From PNKC01 sp039917655 (GTDB taxonomy: Bacteria > Chloroflexota > Dehalococcoidia > Tepidiformales > Tepidiformaceae), in NCBI GenBank assembly GCA_039917655.1, contig JBDSJC010000243.1, positions 1 through 29,192 of the forward strand: a DNA stretch of 29,192 bases, read 5' to 3'. The translations under genes and the position numbers were made by a program. A model generated the notes under the pieces. It was not told where the DNA came from. It did no database searches and saw only the letters and a list, made by a program, of their open reading frames with translations. Below are positions 1 through 8,155 of the stretch, in pieces (within the stretch, counting starts at the first letter, position 1; each line of letters opens with the position of its first letter).

Positions 1-587
1 GCATCGACCCGTCGCCGTCGATGCTCGAAATCGCCCGCCAGCGCGCGGATGACGACGCCCTCGAAGTCGAATTCATCGAAGGCCGGGTCATAGACCTCGC
101 GCTCGAAGAGGGCCACTACGGTCTCGCGCTGTTGCCCGCGGACGTCTTCCTCTACTGCGCCGACGCAGAGGAGCAGGTGGCCACGCTCGCGCTGCTCGGG
201 CGCTGCCTGCAGTTCAACGGCCTGCTAGCGATCGACCTTCCCGGTCCCGCGCTCTGGTTGGACCCGGCGACAAACGGCCAGGCGCTTCTCACCTTTAGTG
301 GCGAAACCGAACCTGGCGAGCACTTCGATGCCTGGCAGGTGCACGAAGATGACCTCGCGCTCCAGACCCGATGGCTGCGAGTGAGCTACGAGCAGGCAGG
401 CGAGGATGGCACGCTCCGCCGCTGGCAGAGCGAACATCAGCTGCGATACGTCTACCGCTTCGAAATGGAGTACTTGCTGCGGTTGGCCGGACTGGCGCAG
501 TCTGATATCTACGGAGACTATGACCTCGGACCACTGACGAACGAAAGTGAACGCATGATCATCATTGCCCGCAGGCTCCAGGGATGA
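1..587 (+). CDS. Class I SAM-dependent methyltransferase, C-terminal part
   Basis: The reading frame is open from the left edge of the window, so the gene starts upstream and its N-terminus, with the glycine-rich SAM loop, is missing. The first visible residues, IDPSPSMLEIARQRA, match the acidic strand-2 segment that binds the ribose of S-adenosylmethionine in class I methyltransferases. Further on come a motif-IV-like stretch (LALLPADVFLY), a strand-5 region (GLLAIDLPGP) and a C-terminal half rich in aromatic and acidic residues, as in small-molecule methyltransferases. An ATG exists at 21, but it lies inside the motif and is not the true start. The stop overlaps the plsX start (ATGA), so the two are probably co-translated. 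The methyl acceptor cannot be told from sequence. Confidence 0.75.
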   Translation, partial: IDPSPSMLEIARQRADDDALEVEFIEGRVIDLALEEGHYGLALLPADVFLYCADAEEQVATLALLGRCLQFNGLLAIDLPGPALWLDPATNGQALLTFSGETEPGEHFDAWQVHEDDLALQTRWLRVSYEQAGEDGTLRRWQSEHQLRYVYRFEMEYLLRLAGLAQSDIYGDYDLGPLTNESERMIIIARRLQG

Positions 588-1624
588 GCGCCCGCATCGC
601 CGTCGATGCGATGGGCGGCGACAACGCTCCCGGCGAGATCGTCGCTGGCGCGTTGATGGCCGCTGGTGGTCTCGGCGTCGAGCTGACGCTTGTCGGTCGA
701 GTAGATGCCATTCGTGCGGAGATGGAAGGCACCACCGAGATCTCCGGCCTGCGAATCGTCGATGCCCCGGATGTCATCGAAATGGACGAACACCCGACGG
801 ACGCTGTCCGCGCGAAGCCGAACTCTTCGATCAACGTTGGCCTTCGGCTCGTCAAGAATGGCGAAGCAGACGCCTTTGTCACGGCGGGCAACACGGGGGC
901 CGCGATGACGGCCGCGCTGCTTACTTTGGGCCGCATTCGCGGCATCGGCAGGCCAGCCCTGGGCACCGTCTTTCCGACGGGCGACAACAGAGTGACGATG
1001 CTCCTGGATGTGGGAGCGAACGCCGACTGCCGTCCCATCCATCTGATCCAGTTCGCCTACATGGGCGCCGCCTACATGGAACGCGCCTTTGGCATTGCCC
1101 AGCCCCGCGTTGGTCTCATCTCCATCGGCGAAGAGGATTCCAAGGGCAACCAGCTGACGATTGAAGTGAACGAAGCCCTGCGCGCGAGCCGCCTCAACTT
1201 CATCGGCAACGTCGAAGGCAAAGACCTGACCAAAGGCGTCTGCGATGTTGTGGTCATGGACGGTTTCACCGGCAACGTGGTCCTAAAGACCGCCGAGGGG
1301 ATGGCCGAGCTGATGTTCGGCGAGCTGCGAAAAGCAGTGGAGCTGACCCCGTGGAACCGCGCCGCGGGCCTGGTGCTCATGTCCGAGCTGCGCAAAGTGA
1401 AGCGCCGGCTGGATTACACCGAGTACGGTGGCGCTCAGCTCCTCGGCGTGGACGGCGTGACGGTCATCGGCCACGGCCGTTCCAACGCCCGCGCTGTGTT
1501 CAGTGCAATCCGCGCCGCCCGCGATGCGGTCAACAATCGCGTCCTCGATACCCTTCGCGAAGTGGCGAAGGAGATCCCTGCGAAAAAAGGCCTCCAGGGA
1601 GCCATCGATACAGACGAAGAATAG
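584..1624 (+). CDS. plsX: Phosphate acyltransferase PlsX
   Basis: PlsX converts acyl-ACP and phosphate to acyl-phosphate, the donor used by PlsY in phospholipid synthesis; it is a cytosolic or peripheral membrane enzyme. The 346-residue length is normal for the family. The N-terminus IAVDAMGGDNAP is the PlsX signature, and further family blocks are visible: VTAGNTGA near residue 100, LLDVGAN near 143, IGEEDSKGN near 185 and DGFTGNVVLK near 226. The ATG overlaps the upstream methyltransferase stop (ATGA) and a typical PlsX N-terminus follows directly, so the start is secure. PlsX often sits beside plsY, fabD or acpP, but here the next gene is on the opposite strand, so it ends its transcript. 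Confidence 0.96.
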   Translation: MSARIAVDAMGGDNAPGEIVAGALMAAGGLGVELTLVGRVDAIRAEMEGTTEISGLRIVDAPDVIEMDEHPTDAVRAKPNSSINVGLRLVKNGEADAFVTAGNTGAAMTAALLTLGRIRGIGRPALGTVFPTGDNRVTMLLDVGANADCRPIHLIQFAYMGAAYMERAFGIAQPRVGLISIGEEDSKGNQLTIEVNEALRASRLNFIGNVEGKDLTKGVCDVVVMDGFTGNVVLKTAEGMAELMFGELRKAVELTPWNRAAGLVLMSELRKVKRRLDYTEYGGAQLLGVDGVTVIGHGRSNARAVFSAIRAARDAVNNRVLDTLREVAKEIPAKKGLQGAIDTDEE

Positions 1625-1667
1625 CCGCCGCTAACGCACGAACCTCGATCCCCCTCGCCTCTCACCC

Positions 1668-2840
1668 CTAAAACATCGGCGGCGGATCCATCCCCATCAA
1701 CATCTTGCCGGCCGCACCAAAGACCGCTGGCGAAGCCACGATGTGCTGGTTGAGGGTCTTGATGTCTCGCAGGCAACGGTCCAGTATGCTTCCCGAATAG
1801 AGGGCCGCGCTGCCAGCCAGGTTGTAGAGCGTGTCCACCGCCGTCACGCACTCCGCGTGGACGAAGGCGATCGAGGACCGGAACCGCGCGCGTTGGGCGA
1901 TTGCCGGTTCGCCGCCCGCGCAGAGCGTCTCCCAGAAGTCGCTCATGACCGCCATCAGGTGGCTCCGCGCGGCGCCGATTCGGGCGTCTTCGCGGGCAAG
2001 CGCCGCCTGCACCAGCACGTCGTCGCGCATCGAGCCGCCGCTCAGGTTGTTCTTCTTCGACTCCGCAATTCGCAGCACCTCTTCGAGCGCTGCTCTCGCG
2101 ATCCCCAGCGGGACCGCCCCCTGGTTGCAGAGGAACATCATCGGAAAGCGATACAGCGGCGACGTCCTCCGCGAGCGGCTTGTGATGAGGCTGAACGTCC
2201 GTTCTTGGGGTACGAACAGGTTCTCCACGGCGTAGTCGTGACTGCCGCTCCCGCGAAGCCCAGTCGTGTGCCAGGTGTCGAGAATCTCGCACGCCCCACC
2301 GGGCAACATGCAGGAGATGAACTCGGACCGGCCGTTCGCTCCCGGCCGCGGGGCGTCACCTTCGTAGACGAGGCAGCCGCTGGACATCCAGGTGCTGTGC
2401 TGGCAGCCGCTGCCGAACGGCCAGCGTCCGCTGACCCGGTACCCGCCCTCCACGGGCCAGGCCCGGCCAAACGGCGCAACGGCGCCGCCGGTCACGGAAT
2501 CGAGGTCGCGATACATCTCGCGCGCCACGTCCTGGTCCAGCAGTGCGCTGAAGTAGCCGCCATCCGAGCCGATCATCGCACACCAGCCGACGGAGCCATT
2601 CTGGGACGAAAGCTCTTCGATCACCTCGATCTGGGTCAGCGGGTCGTTCTCAGGGCCGCCCCATTCGCGGGGCATGGGCATGCGAAACACGCCCGCAGCT
2701 TTCATCGCCTCCACTATTCGCAAAGGCATCCGCCGGCCAGTCTCGATCTCCTCGGCGGCGGCTTCAACCATTGGGCGGAGCGCGCGCACCGCCTTCAGCA
2801 GTTCTTCTCGTTGTACTGGGACGAGGGATGGGGCCGTCAC
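1668..2840 (-). CDS. Acyl-CoA dehydrogenase-fold flavin monooxygenase-like protein
   Basis: A 390-residue protein with the acyl-CoA dehydrogenase fold: N-terminal helical domain (residues 10-110), middle beta domain with SGRWPFGSGCQH (137-148) and WHTTGLRGSGS (190-200), and C-terminal four-helix domain with the ALYSGSILDRCLRD segment. The W-x-T-x-G-L-R-G-S-G-S block and the S-G-x-W-x-x-x-S-G segment are typical of the HsaA/DszC/HpaB-like group, which hydroxylates aromatic or heterocyclic substrates using reduced flavin from a separate reductase, rather than true acyl-CoA dehydrogenases. I see no obvious catalytic Glu of the dehydrogenases. The GTG start follows GGAGGTG with 5 nt spacing. No flavin reductase lies beside it. 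Substrate unknown; true dehydrogenase activity is a less likely alternative. Confidence 0.8.
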   Translation of the reverse strand: MTAPSLVPVQREELLKAVRALRPMVEAAAEEIETGRRMPLRIVEAMKAAGVFRMPMPREWGGPENDPLTQIEVIEELSSQNGSVGWCAMIGSDGGYFSALLDQDVAREMYRDLDSVTGGAVAPFGRAWPVEGGYRVSGRWPFGSGCQHSTWMSSGCLVYEGDAPRPGANGRSEFISCMLPGGACEILDTWHTTGLRGSGSHDYAVENLFVPQERTFSLITSRSRRTSPLYRFPMMFLCNQGAVPLGIARAALEEVLRIAESKKNNLSGGSMRDDVLVQAALAREDARIGAARSHLMAVMSDFWETLCAGGEPAIAQRARFRSSIAFVHAECVTAVDTLYNLAGSAALYSGSILDRCLRDIKTLNQHIVASPAVFGAAGKMLMGMDPPPMF

Positions 2841-2887
2841 AAGAGCACCTCCATGAGCGGCGCGAAGAATATCACACTGCGCTCGCC

Positions 2888-2893
2888 ACTATA
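2888..2893 (-). promoter_or_regulatory. Candidate -10 box for the acyl-CoA dehydrogenase-like gene
   Basis: Read on the minus strand the sequence is TATAGT, 5 of 6 matches to the sigma-70 -10 consensus, and it would give a leader of about 40 nt ending in GGAGGTG before the GTG start at 2840. I see no good -35 at 16-18 bp. It lies between glpX and this gene, so the two may be separately transcribed. Confidence 0.3.
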
Positions 2894-2902
2894 GCCTCCC
2901 CA

Positions 2903-3916
2903 CTATTTCTGACTCGCGTTCGGCTCCGCGTACCGCTCGCCGGTGATCTCCTGCAGCTTCCGCCAATGGTGCTCGGTGGTGATCCGGCGAATCGTCCCGG
3001 ACCGCGACCGCATGACCAGCGATTCGCTTCGTGCGCCTCCGGCCACGTACTCCACGCCCTTCAGCAAGTCTCCGGTCGTCACGCCACTGGCCGCGAAGAA
3101 CACGTCCTCGCTGCGCACCAGGTCGTCAATCGTCAGGATCTCGGTCAGGCTCAGGCCGTGCTCCGCGGCGTAGGCAACCTGCTGGGCGTCCCGCGCCCAG
3201 AGCCGTCCCTGGAAGTCGCCTTCCATACATTTCAAAGCAACTGCTGAGACAACGCCCTCCGTCGATCCACCGATGCCGAGGAGCATGTCGACCCCCGTGC
3301 CTTGCAGCGCCGCCGAGACGGCGGCCGGCTGGTCGCCATCCGTGATGAAGCGGATGCGCGCCCCGGCAGCACGGATCTCGTCCGCCACACCGGTGTTGCG
3401 GTCGCGGTCCAACACTATCACCGTCACCTCTTCCTTGGGGATGCCCTTCGCTCGCGCCACCTGGGCGATGTTCCAGGCGATGGGCGCCGAAAGGTCGATG
3501 CGCCCGCGGGCCTCCGGGCCAACGGCGATCTTCTCCATGTAGAACAGGTCCAACGGGTTGAACAGCGTGCCCCGCGGGGCGGCCGCAATCACACTGACCG
3601 CGCCGGGCCGGCCCTCGGCGGTGAGGCGGGTCCCTTCCAGAGGGTCAACGGCAACGTCCATCTCTGGGCCAGTGCCGTTGCCGACGCGCTCACCGTTGTA
3701 GAGCATGGGCGCTTCGTCCTTCACGCCTTCGCCGATGACGATCAGGCCGTCCATGTCCACGGTATCCATCATCAGGCGCATGGCTGCCACCGCTGCGCCG
3801 TCGGCGCTGATTTTGTCTCCTCGGCCGACCCAGCGGGCCGCCGCCAGCGCCGCCGCTTCCGTGGTGCGCACCAGTTCCATGGCGATGTTTCGATCGGGGA
3901 CTTGCTCGTTCCTCAC
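2903..3916 (-). CDS. glpX: Class II fructose-1,6-bisphosphatase GlpX
   Basis: GlpX removes the C1 phosphate of fructose-1,6-bisphosphate in gluconeogenesis, using divalent metal; some homologues also take sedoheptulose-1,7-bisphosphate. The 337-residue length is typical. Family signatures are plain: ELVRTTEAAALAAARWVGRG near the N-terminus, GEGVKDEAPMLYNGE, the metal/phosphate-binding DVAVDPLEGT, SVIAAAPRGT, and GIGGSTEGVVSAVALKCMEG. The GTG start is preceded by AGGAG with 7 nt spacing; an internal ATG 12 codons later would cut into a conserved N-terminal stretch only slightly, so the start is probable, not certain. No other gluconeogenic gene is in the window. Confidence 0.95.
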   Translation of the reverse strand: MRNEQVPDRNIAMELVRTTEAAALAAARWVGRGDKISADGAAVAAMRLMMDTVDMDGLIVIGEGVKDEAPMLYNGERVGNGTGPEMDVAVDPLEGTRLTAEGRPGAVSVIAAAPRGTLFNPLDLFYMEKIAVGPEARGRIDLSAPIAWNIAQVARAKGIPKEEVTVIVLDRDRNTGVADEIRAAGARIRFITDGDQPAAVSAALQGTGVDMLLGIGGSTEGVVSAVALKCMEGDFQGRLWARDAQQVAYAAEHGLSLTEILTIDDLVRSEDVFFAASGVTTGDLLKGVEYVAGGARSESLVMRSRSGTIRRITTEHHWRKLQEITGERYAEPNASQK

Positions 3917-3965
3917 GCAATGCTCCTGATGGTTGTTGAGTTGACCGGGGTGGGGGCGCTGCTTT

Positions 3966-4523
3966 TCAGGGAGCGATCCCGAGTTCGTGGGCGACTGGTT
4001 TCAGTGCCTCGGCGACGAACAGGATGTGCTGGTCCAGTTCTACGCCAAGGTCTGAGGCGCCCTTGATAAGGTCTTCGCGGTTGACGGCCCGGGCGAATCC
4101 CTTGTCCTTCATCTTCTTTCGCACAGAGGCCGCCTCAATAGACGAAAGCGACTTGTCAGGCTTCACCAGCGCACAGGCGGTGACGAATCCCGAAAGCTCG
4201 TCGCAGGCGAAAATCGCGCGGTCCATCTGCGAGGTGTACTCCATTCCCAGGAACGGCGCATGGCAGAGGATCGCGTAGCGAATGTCTTCAGGCACACCGC
4301 GCGCCTCCAACAGCTTCGAACCTTCTTTCGGGTGAAGTTCTTCAGTGGGGTGGATCTCCCAATCGAAATCGTGCAGAAGGCCCGTGATGCCCCACTTCTC
4401 GACATCCTCGTGGAGAAGCTGCGCGTAGGCCCGCATGGTCGCCTCGACGGCAATGCCATGCTTGCGGGTGCGCTCCTCGCGGGAGTATTCGAGCAGGATC
4501 TTCCAGGCATCCTCGTGGTGCAC
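3966..4523 (-). CDS. HD domain hydrolase (HDIG-type)
   Basis: A 185-residue HD-superfamily protein, likely a metal-dependent phosphohydrolase. His of the RKHGIAVEATMRAYA helix is the first ligand, HD of GLLHDFDWE is the defining motif, a further His lies in ILCHAPF and an Asp in CDELSGF. This order matches a family of about 185 residues usually annotated only as an HDIG-domain protein. I choose the GTG at 4523 because the family begins at this point (HHEDAWKILLEYSR) and GGAGGAG lies 10 nt upstream; a GTG at 4556 would add 11 residues but would put that Shine-Dalgarno inside the gene. Substrate unknown. The gene follows a membrane protein gene on the same strand. Confidence 0.85.
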   Translation of the reverse strand: MHHEDAWKILLEYSREERTRKHGIAVEATMRAYAQLLHEDVEKWGITGLLHDFDWEIHPTEELHPKEGSKLLEARGVPEDIRYAILCHAPFLGMEYTSQMDRAIFACDELSGFVTACALVKPDKSLSSIEAASVRKKMKDKGFARAVNREDLIKGASDLGVELDQHILFVAEALKPVAHELGIAP

Positions 4524-4626
4524 GGGCTGGCGACTCCTCCGGGGTTGGGTTGCCACGTCCGTGGCGAATTCGCGGCAATCCTAGCAGAGCCACAACTCCG
4601 TGGCGCGAAATTCTCTGCCCACGCCG

Positions 4627-5460
4627 TTAAACCGGCTTTCCGGTGAGGAACATGAGGCCCTTGGCCAGCACCTCGCCGGCGAACACGGCGCCCATGCAGA
4701 TGTAGAGCAGCCCCGTCGCGCTCTGCATTGCCCGGAGAGGCAGGGTGCGTAACGAAAGCACGGCGAGGATGATCGGAAAGACGATGCCCACACCCACGCG
4801 CAGGTAGAAGGCTGGATTCCCGAAAATCCCGACATCCACGGGGCTCGCGGGCGTCGGGGTGATCCGTTCGGGCACCAGGACGTTCAGCAACACGACGACC
4901 GCCTGGAAGCCCAACGCCCCGATCAGCACCCACGCCAGATCGCGCAACGGCCACGCCGGCAGTGAGCCTTCCGTCAGGTACCAGTGTCCCCACACCATGG
5001 ACACGGATACAGCGCCCAGGGCGAGCGTCCCGCCAAGCAGGGCGATGAGTGCGCCGGGGTAGCCCCACGTGGGCGGCGCGAGCATCGCCGCGAACACCGC
5101 GACCGCCACAATCCCCGCCAGCGACCCGGCGATCCCCGCCAGCCGCCCGATCGGGTCCCACCCCATGAACACCGAGAACATGTAGATGACGCTCGTCACG
5201 ATCACGGCGAGCAGCGCCTGTTTCGCCGGGTCGAACCAGCCGCCATCGAGCTTGTAGCCGTCCACGTCGCTCCCGATGTTGATCCCGAGTGCCGTCCAGT
5301 AGGCGAGACCGGCAGTCACGACCACGCAAAAGGCCATGGTCATCACGAAGCCGCGAGTTACTCCTCCACGGAGGTCACTTGCGACGGTGATCCAGAGGCT
5401 GCCGACGGCCAGCTCGACGAGGATCAAGAGCAGGGTGTAGGGGAGGGCGGCAACGTTCAC
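4627..5460 (-). CDS. Multi-pass membrane protein of unknown function
   Basis: A 277-residue integral membrane protein with about eight hydrophobic segments (roughly 5-28, 36-55, 84-104, 108-130, 138-160, 176-200, 221-241 and 248-270). I do not recognise the family. Polar residues inside or next to the membrane segments look conserved in character: Glu in LILVELAVGSLW of helix 1, GHWYL after helix 5, and Glu in VFAGEVLAKG of helix 8. His and Glu so placed could bind a haem, a metal or a proton, but this is inference. I take the GTG at 5460 (reading NVAALPYTLLL) as the start; a TTG at 5535 would add 25 low-complexity residues. No Shine-Dalgarno is evident. The HD gene lies 103 bp downstream on the same strand. 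Confidence 0.65.
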   Translation of the reverse strand: MNVAALPYTLLLILVELAVGSLWITVASDLRGGVTRGFVMTMAFCVVVTAGLAYWTALGINIGSDVDGYKLDGGWFDPAKQALLAVIVTSVIYMFSVFMGWDPIGRLAGIAGSLAGIVAVAVFAAMLAPPTWGYPGALIALLGGTLALGAVSVSMVWGHWYLTEGSLPAWPLRDLAWVLIGALGFQAVVVLLNVLVPERITPTPASPVDVGIFGNPAFYLRVGVGIVFPIILAVLSLRTLPLRAMQSATGLLYICMGAVFAGEVLAKGLMFLTGKPV

Positions 5461-5895
5461 GCCCCGAGTGTAAAACCGCCCCCCGGTACGGGTTAGGCGC
5501 GTCAACCCCGGAGTGCCGATCACTGGGCCGGGCAAACGTCAGTCGGGGGCCGAACGGGGAATCGTGAATCGACGAATCGCGAATTGGTTGGGGTGGGGAC
5601 GCCTCGGGCTTTCGCCTCTGGCGCCCCCCGCGACGGGGAGGACAATGTCGCCTGGCGTGCCCTTGGTCAGGGGGCCGCCTACTCCAACTAACGGCAACCC
5701 CGCATGCTGGCGAAGGGCAATCGCGCGGACGGTTCGGTAGCAATCGAGTGCCTCGGGGCAATAGTCGCTATGTCAGCGCGAAACTCCCGGCCAGCCACCC
5801 ATTGCTGGCAGCCCATCGCAAGTGAGTCGGCCAGGCAGGTGGCACCGCCGTCCGGGAAGCGCCGGTGGAGCGTTTCCAGCGTGGCTCACGAGCGT
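5461..5895. other. Gene-poor intergenic region
   Basis: About 435 bp separate a minus-strand membrane protein gene from a plus-strand hydrolase gene. Short open frames on both strands give Arg/Pro-rich translations without recognisable motifs, so I call no gene. A degenerate short repeat lies at 5559-5587 (separate entry). I see no tRNA-like arms. Promoters for both divergent genes should be here, but only the -10-like box before the hydrolase is recognisable. Confidence 0.5.
5559..5587 (+). repeat. Degenerate tandem GAATCG heptamer repeat
   Basis: Four consecutive imperfect units, GAATCGT, GAATCGAC, GAATCGC and GAATTGG, occupy about 29 bp. The units share GAAT and differ in the last bases, which suggests an old or error-prone tandem array. 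Function unknown. Confidence 0.5.
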
Positions 5896-5901
5896 TAGAG
5901 T
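5896..5901 (+). promoter_or_regulatory. Candidate -10 box before the alpha/beta hydrolase
   Basis: TAGAGT lies 9 nt before the ATG at 5911. With normal sigma-70 geometry the transcript would begin about 3 nt before the start codon, so it would be essentially leaderless, which fits the lack of a Shine-Dalgarno. No convincing -35 is seen. Confidence 0.35.
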
Positions 5902-5910
5902 GCGAAGCAG

Positions 5911-6717
5911 ATGACTGACACATCGATCGAGCCGAACACCGTCCTCAGCATCGAACTGGCGAGCGGCGCCGTGCACGTCCAGACCGGCGGCTCAGGCCCC
6001 GGCTTGCTGCTGCTCCACCACGACGTTGGCCCGATGGGTTGGGGCGCCTTCCACGAGGAGTTGGCGCAGAGGTTCACGGTGTTCGCGCCGGATATGCCGG
6101 GGTTCGGTGATTCTCCGCGCGCGGAGTGGGCCCGCCACCCGCGTGACCTCGCGGCGATGATGCTGGCGCTGGCGCGACGGGCTGGCCTCAAGCACTACAC
6201 GCTCGTCGGCCTCGGGTTCGGCGGCTGGGTGGCGGCCGAGATGGCTTCGTTCGCCGCGCCCGAGTTGGGCGCGCTCGTGCTCTCCGCGCCCGCCGGGATC
6301 CGGCCCGACCACGCTTTCATCCTCGACCAGGTGATGGAAGAGCCGATCGCCTATCTGCGGGCCGGCTTCAGCAGCAGCGAAGCGTTCGAAGCACACTTCC
6401 CGGACGCCAGCGACAAGGCATTGCGGGCGACACTGGAGCGGTCCCGCGAAACGATCGCACGGGTCTCGTGGAAGCCGTACATGTACTCCTACGAACTGCC
6501 CGAGACGCTGAAAGAGGCGCACGTCCCCACGACTGTGGTCTGGGGCGAAAGAGACGCAGTCATCCCGCCCGAATGCGCGGAGCTGTTCGCAAGCGCGATT
6601 CCCCAGTGTGAAGTGCGGCGGCTACCCGTCGAGGGCCACTTCCTTGAACTGGAGCACCCCGTGCTGCTCGCCGGCATCGCCCGCGAAGCCTTCGAGGCGG
6701 CCACAAGAAAGAGGTAG
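5911..6717 (+). CDS. Alpha/beta hydrolase-fold protein lacking the catalytic serine
   Basis: A 268-residue single-domain alpha/beta-hydrolase: oxyanion-side LLLLHHDVGPMGWG (32-45), DMPGFGDS (61-68), nucleophile elbow GLGFGG (100-105), and the acid and base of the triad in WGERDAVIPP (Asp215) and EGHFLELEHP (His243). The elbow position normally held by Ser, Asp or Cys is Gly102 (codon GGG at 6214-6216), so classic ester hydrolysis through a covalent intermediate should not be possible. Asp and His remain, as in cofactor-free dioxygenases and some lyases of this fold that work without a nucleophile, although those differ in detail. The LLM oxidoreductase gene starts 5 nt downstream, so the two proteins probably act on the same compound. 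Substrate unknown. Confidence 0.85.
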   Translation: MTDTSIEPNTVLSIELASGAVHVQTGGSGPGLLLLHHDVGPMGWGAFHEELAQRFTVFAPDMPGFGDSPRAEWARHPRDLAAMMLALARRAGLKHYTLVGLGFGGWVAAEMASFAAPELGALVLSAPAGIRPDHAFILDQVMEEPIAYLRAGFSSSEAFEAHFPDASDKALRATLERSRETIARVSWKPYMYSYELPETLKEAHVPTTVVWGERDAVIPPECAELFASAIPQCEVRRLPVEGHFLELEHPVLLAGIAREAFEAATRKR

Positions 6718-6722
6718 CTGGC

Positions 6723-7985
6723 ATGTTCATCGGACACTTCACCGAGCGCCCATACCAGGACCCCAAGGCGGCTTTCTTCGGCGCGAGCAAGGAAGAGCTG
6801 ACCGACCTCGTCCTGAGCAACGGCGACTACGATTCGAATATCGCCCACGACCTCTACAACCGCTACTTCGATGAGAAGCTGTTCGCCGAGCAGATGGGCT
6901 TCGATGGTCTGATGCTCAACGAACACCATTCCACACCGTTCACGATGGGCAGCGTCTGCAACATCGAGGCGTCGATCCTCGCGCGGATCACCTCGCGGGC
7001 GAAGATCGTCCTGCTCGGGAACCTGTTGGCGGTGCGCAGCGATCCGGTGTTCCTCGCCGAAGAGTTGGCCATGATCGACGTCATTTCGAAGGGCCGCCTG
7101 ATCAGCGGATGGGTGCGCGGCACTGGCCGCGAAAGCCTCTCGCACAACGCCCAGACTCCGTTCAACTGGGAGCGCTTCCAGGAAGCGCACGACCTGATTA
7201 TCAAGACCTGGACCGAGCCGGGGCCGTTCCGCTGGGAGGGCCGCCACCACCAACTGCGTTACGTGAACCCCTGGGCCAAGCCCTACCAGAAGCCGCACAT
7301 GCCGATCTGGGTGCCGGGAGTCCTCAGCTACAACACCCTTGAGTGGGCCGCACGGCATCGTTACCCCTACATCATGACCGCCACCGACGAAGAGCCGACG
7401 CGCCAGTGCTTCGAGATCTACCGCAAGATCGCGAACGACAACGGCTACGAGGCGGGCCCGCAAAACTATGGCTACATGGTCAAGCTGCATGTCGATGAGA
7501 CGCAGGAGTTGGCCGAGGCGACTGCCGAGAAGCTGCTTCAGGGGCCGAGCAACCCGTTCCTCGAAGGCAACCAGGGGACAGTGAAGCCGTGGCTCCAGGC
7601 GCTGCCGGGGCTGACCTCTCGCACGAACATGCTGCCGACGGTCTCCTCGCGTGCCAACCTCGCTGGACGCGGTCTATCAACAACCGGCTTCACGCCCGGC
7701 AGCTTCAAGGACCAGAGGGCGAAGCGCGGGATCATCGCCGGGACGCCAAAGGCCGTGCTCAAGGAGCTGCGGCTGGCGCTCGAAAACGTGCGTCCCGGGA
7801 TCATCATGGTCTGGGACGGCGATGGGGCGATGACTCACGATGACTCGATGCGCAGCCTTCGCCTGATGGGCTCCGAAGTCATCCCCATGATCCGCGAGTA
7901 CGCGAAGGAGCTGGACCTGCCCGGCCCGTTCGAAGTCGACCCGGCGAGCGGCCAAAACCTGCCCGTCGAGGCCGTGACAGGGTAG
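6723..7985 (+). CDS. LLM class flavin-dependent oxidoreductase (luciferase-like monooxygenase)
   Basis: A 420-residue bacterial-luciferase-family protein with a TIM-barrel fold. Family features are FAEQMGFDGLMLNEHH (54-69), the ITSRAKIVLLGNLLAVRSDPVFLAEELAMIDVIS region (split here over two strands of the barrel), GRLISGWVRGTGRE with the flavin phosphate-binding loop, and a C-terminal GTPKAVLKELRLALE helix. It is longer than the 300-350 residues of simple members, with an insertion around residues 265-335. Such enzymes use FMNH2 or F420 to oxygenate or dehydrogenate small organic substrates; the cofactor cannot be fixed from sequence. GAGGTAG before the ATG is the ribosome site, and the gene is almost contiguous with the preceding alpha/beta hydrolase, so they form an operon. 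Confidence 0.9.
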   Translation: MFIGHFTERPYQDPKAAFFGASKEELTDLVLSNGDYDSNIAHDLYNRYFDEKLFAEQMGFDGLMLNEHHSTPFTMGSVCNIEASILARITSRAKIVLLGNLLAVRSDPVFLAEELAMIDVISKGRLISGWVRGTGRESLSHNAQTPFNWERFQEAHDLIIKTWTEPGPFRWEGRHHQLRYVNPWAKPYQKPHMPIWVPGVLSYNTLEWAARHRYPYIMTATDEEPTRQCFEIYRKIANDNGYEAGPQNYGYMVKLHVDETQELAEATAEKLLQGPSNPFLEGNQGTVKPWLQALPGLTSRTNMLPTVSSRANLAGRGLSTTGFTPGSFKDQRAKRGIIAGTPKAVLKELRLALENVRPGIIMVWDGDGAMTHDDSMRSLRLMGSEVIPMIREYAKELDLPGPFEVDPASGQNLPVEAVTG

Positions 7986-7990
7986 TTAAG

Positions 7991-8004
7991 CGGCCGACCG
8001 GCCG
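7991..8004 (+). terminator. Short GC-rich inverted repeat after the LLM gene
   Basis: CGGCC-GACC-GGCCG forms a perfect 5-bp stem with a 4-nt loop 6 nt after the LLM stop codon. There is no T-run downstream, so it may be a weak terminator, an mRNA-end stabiliser or chance in GC-rich DNA. Confidence 0.25.
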
Positions 8005-8155
8005 TCCTGCTGCCATCCGTGATGCTTTGGTCGAGCCCGAAGATTTTCACGCCCCCACCTTGATGATTCGGCCCAGTGCATTGAACGGCGACAACGTCTT
8101 GTCCGCCGCCACGGTCACACGTAGACTCCCGCCCACCACAACAGGAGAACAGTAC

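Noticed and set aside
1743..2894. Long open frame on the plus strand opposite the acyl-CoA dehydrogenase-like gene (383 codons)
   Set aside because: It is antisense to a gene with clear family motifs; its translation is Arg/His/Ala-rich and has no recognisable domain, as expected from the GC-rich codon pattern.
3302..4066. Long plus-strand frame opposite glpX
   Set aside because: It runs antisense through conserved GlpX blocks and across the gap to the HD gene, and its translation has no motifs.
4163..5329. 388-codon minus-strand frame overlapping the membrane protein and HD genes
   Set aside because: It is a different frame of the same strand; its residues are Arg/Gly-rich, whereas the chosen frames show membrane helices and HD motifs.
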